DNA from: GCA-2794515 sp034436155
Lineage (GTDB): Bacteria > Chloroflexota > Anaerolineae > Aggregatilineales > Phototrophicaceae
Assembly: GCA_034436155.1 (NCBI GenBank)
Contig: DAOTVP010000038.1
Coordinates: forward strand, 17,215-81,214
Length of the DNA stretch: 64,000 nucleotides
Direction: 5' to 3'
The notes under the pieces are model-generated. The model worked only from the letters and a program-made list of their open reading frames with translations. It did not search any database and was not told the DNA's origin. The position numbers and the translations under genes are program-made. Position 1 is the first letter of the stretch. The number at the start of each line of letters is the position of its first letter. Below are positions 7,579 to 15,030 of this stretch, piece by piece.

Positions 7579-8727
7579 ATGAGACCAGTCGCCATTATCG
7601 GGGTCGGCATGACCCCTGTCGGAGAACATTGGGATAAAAGTTTACGCATGTTGGGCGCGGAAGCCATCGAATCGGCGTTATCCGATGCCCACATTGATGC
7701 GGTGGATGCCCTGTATTTGGGCAATTCTTACGGCACAACCTTCAGCAGTCAGTCGCATTTGGGCGCGTTGGTCGCCGATTATGCGGGTTTGGGCAACATC
7801 GAAGCCTACACCATCGAAGCGGGTGATGCTTCTGGCGGGGCGGCGCTTCGCACGGGTTATTTAGCCGTTGCCAGTGGCGCGGTGAACATTGCGTTGGTTG
7901 TGGGTGTAGAAAAATCGTCTGATAGAATCGGCAGTTCCCGCGTAGAAGGGCGCAATGTCAGCCTTGATGCCGATTTTGAATCGATTCACGGCGCGACATT
8001 GCCCGCGCTCGCCGCCATGCTCATGCGCCGTTATATGCACGACTATGGTGTAGATCTGGCGGCATTCGAGGGATTTAGTATCAATGCTCATGCTAACGGC
8101 AAACGCAACCCGTTGGCGATGTATCGCAACATCATCAAAGCGGGGGCATTCGCCAAAGCGCCGTTTGTCTCTGACCCTGTGAATTTATTTGATGGTGCGC
8201 CCGATGCCGATGGTGCCGCGGCGGTCATCCTCGCCCCTCTGGATTGGGCGATGGATAGGGTCGGACAACCGATAAAAATCGCGGGGAGCGCGGTCGCAAC
8301 CGATACCCTCGCGCTACATGATCGCAAAGACCCGTTATATCTCAAAGCGGTGGCATTATCTACCCAAAAAGCATTGGCACAAGCTGATAAAACCCGCGAT
8401 CAACTCGACTTGCTCGAATTGCATGATGCCTTCACCATCCTGACAACCCTCGCATTTGAAGCGATGGGTTATGCAGACCGCGGGGCAGGGTGGCGCTTGA
8501 CCGAAAAAATCGGCTTGACAGGTGAATTACCCATCAGCACCTTCGGCGGGTTGAAGAGTCGGGGCAATCCAATCGGGGCTACGGGGGTGTATCAAGCGGT
8601 AGAAGCGGTGTTGCAACTGCGCGGAGAGGCAAATGAGAACCAAGTGAGCAACGCGAAAACGGCTCTCATCCAGAATTTAGGTGGCATCGCCACAACCGCG
8701 ATTACCCACATTTTAGAGACCATTTGA
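7579..8727 (+). CDS. SCP2-type thiolase homologue lacking catalytic Cys and His
   Basis: Thiolase-family protein of 382 residues like the archaeal acetoacetyl-CoA thiolases found beside archaeal-type HMG-CoA synthase. The fold is well preserved (IIGVGMTPVGEHW start, ELHDAF, GGLKSRGNPIGATGVYQ, NLGGIATTAI). However, the nucleophile position reads EAGDASGG with Asp83 (codon 7825-7827) where the family has Cys, and the GHP motif reads GNP with Asn330 (codon 8566-8568). By family knowledge this should abolish normal thiolase chemistry. It may act as a scaffold for HMG-CoA synthase or have changed activity. ATG start after AAAGGA. A real acetoacetyl-CoA thiolase may be encoded elsewhere. Confidence 0.8.
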   Translation: MRPVAIIGVGMTPVGEHWDKSLRMLGAEAIESALSDAHIDAVDALYLGNSYGTTFSSQSHLGALVADYAGLGNIEAYTIEAGDASGGAALRTGYLAVASGAVNIALVVGVEKSSDRIGSSRVEGRNVSLDADFESIHGATLPALAAMLMRRYMHDYGVDLAAFEGFSINAHANGKRNPLAMYRNIIKAGAFAKAPFVSDPVNLFDGAPDADGAAAVILAPLDWAMDRVGQPIKIAGSAVATDTLALHDRKDPLYLKAVALSTQKALAQADKTRDQLDLLELHDAFTILTTLAFEAMGYADRGAGWRLTEKIGLTGELPISTFGGLKSRGNPIGATGVYQAVEAVLQLRGEANENQVSNAKTALIQNLGGIATTAITHILETI

Positions 8728-8824
8728 GAGGTTTTTGCCTCTCAGTGAGAGTAATTGAGAGACTTTTTATCCTACAATGGTCGTAGTTTGTTCAAGTTAT
8801 CACAAGTATGCGGAGTAATGTGAC

Positions 8825-8998
8825 ATGCAAATTTCAAGACATTGGCGTATGAATGCACAACGGTATCGTTTAGAAGGTGTTCGTGTCGAAACTGGCGAAG
8901 TGAGCCTCCAAGCCCGCTCCAACAACACCGACACCCAAGAATTTGAAGCGGTCTCCGTTCAACAACCGGTCGCCCAAGCGACTATCAAAGTAGCCTAA
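8825..8998 (+). CDS. Split-off N-terminal piece of a DUF35 protein, zinc ligands lost
   Basis: A 57-residue frame beginning MQISRHWRMNAQRYRLEGVR. This matches the N-terminus of DUF35 (ChsH2-like) proteins, where HWR...QRYRLxG is followed by a four-Cys zinc ribbon. Here the ribbon region reads RVETGEVSLQARSNNTDTQE and contains no Cys at all. The frame stops 2 bases before the ATG of the OB-fold half at 9001, so what is normally one protein is two. A GGAG sequence lies upstream of the ATG. I infer a small expressed protein or a decaying fragment; codon use and the conserved first 20 residues favour a real gene. Confidence 0.65.
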   Translation: MQISRHWRMNAQRYRLEGVRVETGEVSLQARSNNTDTQEFEAVSVQQPVAQATIKVA

Positions 8999-9000
8999 AA

Positions 9001-9309
9001 ATGACCGAGATGACGCAGGCGGAAATCCGCCATGAACGATTTGCCTTTTCTGGCACAGGCACAGTTTGGAGTTATACCACTGTCCAAGACGCGCCCGAAT
9101 CGTTCACCGAACAAGCGCCGTATGTGTTGGCGCTGATTCAACTCGATGAAGGTGTCATGCTCACCGCGCAAATCACCGACTTGGGTGATGAACCGCTCGC
9201 CATTGGTGATCGGGTCGAGATGGTCACACGTAAATTGACCACCGAAGGCGCGAAGGGCATGATCGTCTATGGATATAAATTTCGCAAGGTGCTTCAGCGC
9301 ACATCGTAG
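9001..9309 (+). CDS. DUF35 OB-fold protein (C-terminal half)
   Basis: Protein of 102 residues equal to the OB-fold half of DUF35 proteins: FSGTGTVWSYTTVQDAPESF, then YVLALIQLDEGVMLTAQITD, VEMVTRKL and VYGYKFRKVL are typical. In archaea, DUF35 bridges thiolase and HMG-CoA synthase and shapes a shared CoA-binding path. The zinc ribbon that should precede it is on a separate, Cys-free small frame ending 2 bases upstream. Position just after thiolase and HMG-CoA synthase supports a role in the same assembly. Confidence 0.8.
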   Translation: MTEMTQAEIRHERFAFSGTGTVWSYTTVQDAPESFTEQAPYVLALIQLDEGVMLTAQITDLGDEPLAIGDRVEMVTRKLTTEGAKGMIVYGYKFRKVLQRTS

Positions 9310-9323
9310 TATGTGGCACATCG

Positions 9324-9352
9324 TGGCGGATGAGCGAAGCGTATATCCGCCA
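9324..9352 (+). repeat. REP-like hairpin, copy 2
   Basis: TGGCGGAT, inner GAGCGAAGCGTAT, ATCCGCCA. The stem differs from copy 1 but is fully paired. No GTA tag directly before it. Confidence 0.8.
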
Positions 9353-9407
9353 TAGAAAATACCTACCAAGAATGGCGTATTCGCCACAAAATAAATTGTC
9401 GAAAATC

Positions 9408-9435
9408 AAAAAAGAGGCATTGCGCCTCTTTTTTG
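9408..9435. terminator. Bidirectional intrinsic terminator
   Basis: AAAAAAGAGGC and GCCTCTTTTTT pair around a five-base loop, giving an A-tract and a T-tract, between the convergent DUF35 gene and ABC ATPase gene. Confidence 0.85.
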
Positions 9436-9490
9436 TTGTGTGTGACATTGCCCATAGGGGCTTGCCGTAACAAGTCTCTTACCACCATTT

Positions 9491-10627
9491 TTAGCGGGCT
9501 TTTGCCATTTCTTGTTGCTTGTGTTCGTATGCCAGCGACAATTCGGTATCTTTATCGAAGATGTGCATGTTTTCCATGTTGAACACCAAGCCCATGCGTC
9601 CACCGATGCGGGCGCGGGTACGGGGGTCGGTACGGGCGATGAATGTTTTGCCACCTTCTTCGAGGTAGATGATCATCTCGTTACCCATTTGTTCAATCAC
9701 GTCCACATTGCCTTCGGTTTGCGAGGGCAAAATTCCGGGCGGTTGGAATTCGATGTCGTGAATATCTTCTGGGCGAATCCCAAACACGACTTCTTTGCCC
9801 ACATGCGACATGAATGGCGCGGCTTTCGATTCTGGGACATTCAATTGGAATGTGCCTGTATCCACGACTAAACCATGTTCAGCTTTGTGTAAGGTGGCTT
9901 TGAACAGGTTCATGGAAGGGCTTCCGATGAAGGTCGCAACAAAAACATTACGGGGGTTGTGATACAAATTGAAGGGACTATCAATTTGTTGCAATTCGCC
10001 CGCGCTCAAAACGCAGATGCGCGTCCCCATTGTCATGGCTTCTACTTGGTCGTGGGTGACGTAGATGAAGGTCGTTTCGAGGTGTTGGTGTAATTTGCTG
10101 ATGAATGAACGGGCTTCTACGCGCAATTTGGCATCAAGGTTGGAGAGGGGTTCGTCCATGAGGAAGACATCTGGTTCACGCACGATGGCGCGTCCGACCG
10201 CCACCCGTTGACGTTGACCACCCGATAATTGACGGGGACGGCGGTCGAGCAAATTCGACAAGCCTAAACTGGCGGCGGCTTCTTTCACACGTTGGTCAAT
10301 CACCGATTTGGGGGTCTTACGCAGTTTCAAACCGAATGCCATGTTATCATACACAGTCATGTGAGGATACAGCGCATAGCTTTGGAACACCATCGCTACA
10401 TCACGATCTTTTGGCGCAACGTTATTGACAACGCGGTCGCCGATGAGTACCCGTCCATCGCTGATTTCTTCTAATCCTGCCAACATCCGTAAGCTGGTGG
10501 ATTTTCCGCAACCTGATGGTCCGACAAAAACAAGAAATTCTTTATCTTCAATATGAATATTCAAGTCTTTTACTACAGAGTTGCCCCCGTAGCGTTTCCA
10601 TACATGATCGAAGGTTACACTTGCCAC
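9491..10627 (-). CDS. ABC transporter ATP-binding protein, UgpC/MsmX type
   Basis: Cytoplasmic ABC ATPase of 378 residues for a carbohydrate-type (CUT1) importer. Motifs: Walker A GPSGCGKST, signature LSGGQRQRVAVGRA, Walker B VFLMDEPLSNLD, H-loop THDQVEAMT, and a C-terminal MOP/TOBE regulatory region with GIRPEDI. I choose the GTG start at 10627, giving MASVTFDHVWKRYGG, because GGAGG sits six bases upstream; a longer frame to 10681 lacks support. No permease or binding protein is nearby, so it is probably a shared ATPase serving several importers, as MsmX does. Confidence 0.9.
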   Translation of the reverse strand: MASVTFDHVWKRYGGNSVVKDLNIHIEDKEFLVFVGPSGCGKSTSLRMLAGLEEISDGRVLIGDRVVNNVAPKDRDVAMVFQSYALYPHMTVYDNMAFGLKLRKTPKSVIDQRVKEAAASLGLSNLLDRRPRQLSGGQRQRVAVGRAIVREPDVFLMDEPLSNLDAKLRVEARSFISKLHQHLETTFIYVTHDQVEAMTMGTRICVLSAGELQQIDSPFNLYHNPRNVFVATFIGSPSMNLFKATLHKAEHGLVVDTGTFQLNVPESKAAPFMSHVGKEVVFGIRPEDIHDIEFQPPGILPSQTEGNVDVIEQMGNEMIIYLEEGGKTFIARTDPRTRARIGGRMGLVFNMENMHIFDKDTELSLAYEHKQQEMAKAR

Positions 10628-10743
10628 ACTATACCTCCATGTCTTTTGGGCTAAATGCACATATTTGTAAAAAAAAACCACATCTCTCGTTCAATTTGCA
10701 CAAATATTTTCAGGAGATTGGCTTGCTTTTATCAAGTCTTGAT

Positions 10744-10749
10744 TATAAT
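10744..10749 (+). promoter_or_regulatory. Possible -10 of the cinA-like gene
   Basis: TATAAT within the palindrome GATTATAATC, with TTGCTT 15 bases upstream as a candidate -35. Because the box is palindromic it could also work on the minus strand for the ABC ATPase. Confidence 0.4.
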
Positions 10750-10769
10750 CTAGTTTTCATTTTTTTGCC

Positions 10770-10802
10770 AAAAAAAAGCCCATTTTCTCAGAAACTTGGG
10801 CG
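10770..10802 (-). terminator. Terminator-like hairpin ahead of ABC ATPase
   Basis: On the minus strand GCCCAAG...ATGGGC is followed by eight T. No minus-strand gene lies directly upstream, so it could be a leader attenuator of the ATPase gene or insulate against antisense transcription from the divergent gene. Confidence 0.5.
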
Positions 10803-10822
10803 GAATTCATGAGAGAATTGTG

Positions 10823-11889
10823 ATGAATGTAACAATCAATGCCGAGATCATTAGCATCGGCACAGAGATTTTGCTTGGTGAGTTGACCGATACCAATTCG
10901 GTTTATCTTGCTAAAGTCTTGCGAGATTTAGGTATCAATCTGTATTTCATGACTTCTGTGGGTGATAACGCCAATCGTATCGCCTCTGCGATAGAGATCG
11001 CATTGGGGCGTGCCGATGTGGTCATCACCTGTGGTGGGTTGGGTCCGACAGTGGATGATATGACCCGTCAGGGTGTGGCGCAAGCCACAGGGCGCGAATT
11101 GGTTTTTCATCAATTCCTACTCGACCAGATTGCGGCGCGATTTGCAACATTTAACGTCCACATGACCGATAATAATCGCCTACAGGCTTATGTCCCCGAT
11201 GGGGCGATTATCATCGAAAACCCTGTCGGGACTGCGCCATCGTTTGCCGTTGAAGTCGGCGATAAAGTGGTGATTAGTCTACCGGGTGTCCCACGCGAGA
11301 TGAAATTCCTGATGCAAGAAAAAGTGATCCCCTATTTACGCGGGCGCTATCCGTTGGGGATTATCAAAGCGCATATCCTCAAAGCCGCGGGCATTGGTGA
11401 GAGCATGTTGGATGAATTTATGGCGTGGATGATGAAAAAATCGAACAGGCATTGCTCGATTTATGTTTTAAGCATGGCATCAAATTAGCCGTTATCGAGG
11501 CGGGCATCGCGCCCATCGTCAGCGATACATTGCGAAAAATTGACCAATATGATACGGTATTGGTGCAATCGTATCATCATCCCACGCCCGAATCGCTCAA
11601 AAATGCCTTGTCGTTATCCGCAACCGATTTACGCGGGATTGCGTCCGAAGCGATTCAACAGGTTGTGACTGCCTCATCCGCCTATGTCGGCATCGCTATT
11701 GTCGCTAACCCAGATGTGGATGAAGCCCCAGATACCAATCAGGGGGCGGTGGTGGCGGTTTATACACCCGCAAAAAGCGCAGAACGCGCTTATGGTTTCG
11801 GCGGAAAATCTGAGATGGCGAAGCAATTCGTCACCACATGGTCATTGTCGATGTTATGGCGTATGGTGAAAGAGCAACGCGAGTCATGA
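10823..11889 (+). pseudogene. cinA: cinA homologue with internal deletion and frameshift
   Basis: The first 230-residue frame matches the N-terminal molybdopterin-binding-like domain of CinA (IGTEILLGELTDTN, TCGGLGPTVDDMT, LPGVPREM) up to GIGESMLDE. It then runs out of frame and stops at 11488. Another frame picks up IYGVDDEKIEQALLDL, which in CinA lies some 60-70 residues later, and continues to 11889. So a segment around 11415-11425 is missing and not a multiple of three. The second part also lacks the PncC active-site motif AESCTGG, reading VIEAGIAP. CinA normally acts in pyridine nucleotide salvage (NMN deamidase, ADP-ribose pyrophosphatase). The second frame has its own ATG (11425) and may still be translated. 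Confidence 0.75.
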
Positions 11890-12494
11890 CCCAGACATTC
11901 ATCCAAAAATTAGAGCAGGTCATCCAGACCAATCGGACGCATATCGTGTTGCGGATACGCCCTGTCTTGATGCAGATGCCCGCGCCTATCAAAGCGTATG
12001 ACGACCCGTTTTTGCCATTCGCCAAAATTATCATCAACGCTACGCGAGATGTTGTTTGTGGCTATGTGTTCGATTTTCCCGCCTATCTCGCCATTGGCGC
12101 GGCGGGGATTATTGCCTTAGAGCGCACCATCGCTTATGTCGATAGTCACCTGATCACCGTGATAGATGGTCAATTTTCGGGCGCGGATTATGCTCATCTG
12201 ACCGATGAAGGCACATTTAACGCCGATGCCGTGATTTTAGCTGATGGTAAACACCTATCCGCCTATCTCACCCGCGCCGATAAGACGGCATTCGTGACCA
12301 ATGACCATCTGCCAACGCCCGATAGTCCCCCATCTGGTGGGATTTTTTGGCGCGGTGTGCATGAATTAACTATCGCTGGCACAAATCGGCTCATACGGCT
12401 TAAAATAGTCGGTGATGAATTGGTTTATGCCGATGGTACAGCCCATTTTGCCGATACCTTGCGCGAAAAATTAGTTCAGTTAAAGGATGTTTGA
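11886..12494 (+). CDS. Degenerate orotidine 5'-phosphate decarboxylase-like protein
   Basis: Frame of 202 residues aligning with class 2 OMP decarboxylase (PyrF): FIQKLEQVIQTNRTHI, DPFLPFAKIIINATRDVVCGY, GAAGIIALERTIAYV, then FNADAVILADG and LTRADKTAFVTNDHLPTPDS at the positions of the ADAVTxNPYLG and TSNP regions. The catalytic elements are gone: GLDP reads RIRP (residues 24-26) and DAKRGDIG reads IDGQFSGAD (residues 93-101). Normal PyrF has about 270 residues. Start ATG overlaps the stop of the cinA-like gene by 4 bases (ATGA). The long open frame argues against recent decay; a non-catalytic or changed role is possible. Confidence 0.6.
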   Translation: MTQTFIQKLEQVIQTNRTHIVLRIRPVLMQMPAPIKAYDDPFLPFAKIIINATRDVVCGYVFDFPAYLAIGAAGIIALERTIAYVDSHLITVIDGQFSGADYAHLTDEGTFNADAVILADGKHLSAYLTRADKTAFVTNDHLPTPDSPPSGGIFWRGVHELTIAGTNRLIRLKIVGDELVYADGTAHFADTLREKLVQLKDV

Positions 12495-13051
12495 TGGATG
12501 CGCTAATCGAGCAATTTTGGCGGGCGGGTTTAATCCAATTTGGGCGCTTCGAGGATGTGCCGTTCAAAATTCAGTTTGAATTGTTGCCGTCTTATCCCGA
12601 TGTCTTAGCCCATGTGGTTGACCGTTTGATGAAGATGGTGGATACAACCCGTTATGAACGCCTACTCGCGCCTGCCGATAGCGTGCCGTTGGGGACGCTC
12701 ATCGCACATTTGGCGAATATCCCGCTTGTGTATAGCAAAGGCACCGGGCGCGATGGTGTCTATGATTTGCTCGGCGCGTATGATGTTGGGCATCCCGCCT
12801 TATTTGTGGCGAATGTGTGGGCAAAAGATGATACAACCTATCCCGCGCTCATCCAAAAGGCGAGGCAGGTGGGGCTTGAATTGGATAGGTCGCTGGTCAT
12901 CATGACGTATGGTGATAATCACCCGTCTGATATACCGATTCATCCGTTATTTCGGTTTGAGGATGTGGTGATGACCTTACACGATGCCCAAAAATTGCCG
13001 ATTGGGCAGGTGGATGCGGTTTTGGCGTGGATTAACCAACATCATCAATAA
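12494..13051 (+). CDS. Degenerate orotate phosphoribosyltransferase-like protein
   Basis: Frame of 185 residues resembling PyrE: GLIQFGRFE, SYPDVLAHVVDRL, then APADSVPLGTLIAHLANIPLVYSK and GAYDVGHPALFVANVWAKDDT follow the order of the family. The PRPP-binding loop, normally a hydrophobic strand followed by acidic residues and TTG, reads LFVANVWAKDDT (residues 103-114), and IDLR reads IQFE. So PRPP binding is unlikely. The ATG overlaps the upstream stop (TGATG) after AAAGGA. Together with the previous gene it looks like a degenerate pyrF-pyrE pair, an order also found fused in cyanobacteria. Confidence 0.6.
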   Translation: MDALIEQFWRAGLIQFGRFEDVPFKIQFELLPSYPDVLAHVVDRLMKMVDTTRYERLLAPADSVPLGTLIAHLANIPLVYSKGTGRDGVYDLLGAYDVGHPALFVANVWAKDDTTYPALIQKARQVGLELDRSLVIMTYGDNHPSDIPIHPLFRFEDVVMTLHDAQKLPIGQVDAVLAWINQHHQ

Positions 13052-13053
13052 GA

Positions 13054-13093
13054 GGGCGGATATACGCACCCAATGGTGCTAATCCGCCCGTAC
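13054..13093 (-). repeat. REP-like hairpin, copy 3
   Basis: Minus-strand reading: GTAC tag, GGGCGGAT, inner TAGCACCATTGGGTGCGTAT, ATCCGCCC. Lies between convergent genes. Confidence 0.85.
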
Positions 13094-13116
13094 ACATCCT
13101 AAAATTTCCACGATTT

Positions 13117-13154
13117 GTAAGGGACGATTAGCGCGAAGCGCGTATATCGTCCCT
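13117..13154 (+). repeat. REP-like hairpin, copy 4
   Basis: GTA tag, AGGGACGAT, inner TAGCGCGAAGCGCGTAT, ATCGTCCCT. Same core as copy 1 in the opposite orientation. Copies 3 and 4 face each other between convergent genes. Confidence 0.85.
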
Positions 13155-13168
13155 AAATTTATCATGCT

Positions 13169-13948
13169 CTAAATGAAATAATCATCTATCACCCGATTCA
13201 CAGTCATGACCACGCTCATCAACAATAAACCTGTGAACAGTGCGAGGTGGGGCGCGGTGCGGAAAATAGCACGTCCTTCTGCCAACATCGCGCCCCATTC
13301 TGGCACGCCTAACGCCACCCCCAAGCCCAAAAAGTTGAGCGCCGCGCTATTAAACAAGCAATAACCAAACACGATGCCCATCTGAGCGCCAAGTGTTGGC
13401 ATAATCCCGCGCCGAACATGTACCCATACAATCCGCCACCAACCCGCGCCTAACGCCCGCGCACTGGTGATATACGCCTCTGCCAAGAGGCTATAGGTTG
13501 CGCCACGTATCACCTGTGCCGTCATGCCCACCTGACCAACCCCAACGGCGAGTATCAGCGCCATATCACCGCGCCCTAGCAATGTGAGGATGACGAGCGC
13601 CGTGAATAACGGTGGCAATGCCAGTAGGGTGTTCATCACCAACACCAAAAAACCATCTCCCCATTTGCCCAGCATGGGCGCACTCATCCCCAATCCCGCG
13701 CCGATAGCGATGGCGATGAGCGTACTCAGCGCCGAAAATCCGAGTGTGCGCTGTGCACCTGTGAGCAACCGACTCAAAATATCGCGTCCTAAGCCGTCTG
13801 TGCCTAAAAAATATGTGCTGTTTGGCGCTTGCCCGATGGCATCGGCATGATTGACCATCGGGTCGTATGGCGCGATTTGCGCCCCGAATAATGCCATAAT
13901 CATCAAACATATCAGCCAAAATAAAGCCAGATAACGTATCATCGTCAT
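13169..13948 (-). CDS. Dipeptide/oligopeptide-type ABC transporter permease (DppC)
   Basis: Membrane permease of 259 residues of the DppC/OppC family. The N-terminal helix is followed by the family signature APYDPMVNH, LGTDGLGRDILSRLLTGAQRTL, then about five further membrane helices. The ATG overlaps the stop of the DppB gene by 4 bases. Together with DppB and the lipoprotein DppA upstream it forms an uptake system for peptides, or possibly for nickel or sugars since the family is broad. The EAA-like loop is recognisable around residues 160-185 (ARALGAGWWRIV). No ATPase genes follow, so DppD/F-type ATPases must come from elsewhere. Confidence 0.9.
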   Translation of the reverse strand: MTMIRYLALFWLICLMIMALFGAQIAPYDPMVNHADAIGQAPNSTYFLGTDGLGRDILSRLLTGAQRTLGFSALSTLIAIAIGAGLGMSAPMLGKWGDGFLVLVMNTLLALPPLFTALVILTLLGRGDMALILAVGVGQVGMTAQVIRGATYSLLAEAYITSARALGAGWWRIVWVHVRRGIMPTLGAQMGIVFGYCLFNSAALNFLGLGVALGVPEWGAMLAEGRAIFRTAPHLALFTGLLLMSVVMTVNRVIDDYFI

Positions 13949-14844
13949 CCATCCCAGCGCAGACGTGGGTCTGCTAGATGACGGATGAAATCGGTCAATA
14001 GCGATAACATCACATATACCACCGCCGAGAGGATGATAATTCCCTGTACAATCGGGTAATCTTGCGCGATGACGGCATCGAATAACAAATTGCCCAATCC
14101 CACGCGCACGAATAAACTCTCAGTAATGACCACACCGCCGAGTAACAATCCGAATTGGGTGCTGATGACGGGTAACACGGGCAATAATGCCACGCGCAAC
14201 ACATGACGGCGCGAAATGGTGATGGGGTGTAAGCCTTTGCTATGGGCAACGGTGACAAAAATTTGTGTTTGGATGGTTTTGATATTGGCATACAACACCC
14301 GCGCAATCCCGCCCATGCCATGAAATGCCAACAGGGTGATGGGCAAAATCCATGCCTGCCAATCATCCACCCCTGTGTAGGGGATATGGGGCGCGAACAT
14401 GATAATTGCCACTGTGCCTGTCCAATAAATGGGGGTGGATAGGGCGAGCGTCATCATGCCCCGTCCAATCATCCCTATCATACCCCGCGAGGCGCTCATC
14501 ACGCCAGTGGAGATGCCCCACACAATCGCCAACGTCATGGCGCATATCGCCAAAACTGCCGTTGGATACAACCGTTGTGCGATGAGTTCCGAGACGGGGA
14601 TGAGCCTCACTAACGAGTAGCCCAAATCACCCGTCAAAACAGCGCCGATATAACGAACATATTGGGCGATAGGCGGGTCATCCAAGCCCATCGCCTCACG
14701 CGCTTGGGCAATTTCTGTTGAGGATGCCCCGCCCAAATCCATCTGTGCCGATAGCGCGTCGCCAGGGATGAGGCGCATCAGAAAAAATGCCACCGTGAGC
14801 GCCAACCAGATGGTGGCTATGCCGAATACGATATGACGGCGCAT
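13945..14844 (-). CDS. Dipeptide/oligopeptide-type ABC transporter permease (DppB)
   Basis: Membrane permease of about 299 residues, DppB/OppB family: N-terminal helix MRRHIVFGIATIWLALTVAFFLMRLIPGD, a large external loop, then GDLGYSLVR and five more helices. The frame remains open up to 14904, but those extra 20 codons are made of a dispersed GC-rich repeat (14845-14888), so I place the start at the ATG at 14844, right at the repeat edge. The loop motif AHSKGLHPITISRRHVLRVALLP is the EAA-like contact for the ATPase. The DppC gene overlaps by 4 bases. Confidence 0.85.
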   Translation of the reverse strand: MRRHIVFGIATIWLALTVAFFLMRLIPGDALSAQMDLGGASSTEIAQAREAMGLDDPPIAQYVRYIGAVLTGDLGYSLVRLIPVSELIAQRLYPTAVLAICAMTLAIVWGISTGVMSASRGMIGMIGRGMMTLALSTPIYWTGTVAIIMFAPHIPYTGVDDWQAWILPITLLAFHGMGGIARVLYANIKTIQTQIFVTVAHSKGLHPITISRRHVLRVALLPVLPVISTQFGLLLGGVVITESLFVRVGLGNLLFDAVIAQDYPIVQGIIILSAVVYVMLSLLTDFIRHLADPRLRWDG

Positions 14845-14888
14845 GTCCCCATCCCTAAATCCCCTCCCCATTGCATGGAGAGGGGACT
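14845..14888 (-). repeat. CCCCTCTCC-type dispersed repeat
   Basis: Minus strand: GTCCCCTCTCCATGCAATGG followed by GGAGGGGATTTAGGGATG. The same family is found as an inverted pair at 18264-18370. It abuts the dppB start codon and so forms its 5' leader. Confidence 0.75.
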
Positions 14889-14931
14889 TGAACATGAGTG
14901 GCAAATGTCACACTAAAGCATGTATTGATTT

Positions 14932-14964
14932 GTAGGGGCGGATTAGCGAAGCATATATCCGCCC
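14932..14964 (+). repeat. REP-like hairpin, copy 5
   Basis: GTAG tag, GGGCGGAT, inner TAGCGAAGCATAT, ATCCGCCC. Lies between the binding-protein and permease genes of the ABC transporter operon, where it could attenuate or stabilise the messenger. Confidence 0.85.
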
Positions 14965-15030
14965 ACAACATGTAGGGATATGATATATCGTGTCCTCGAA
15001 AATTCATCCTTAGTGGCATGATTGATTTTC

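Noticed and set aside
14845..14904. Longer N-terminus of the DppB permease
   Set aside because: The extra codons are a dispersed GC-rich repeat, and the ATG at 14844 gives a standard DppB N-terminal helix.
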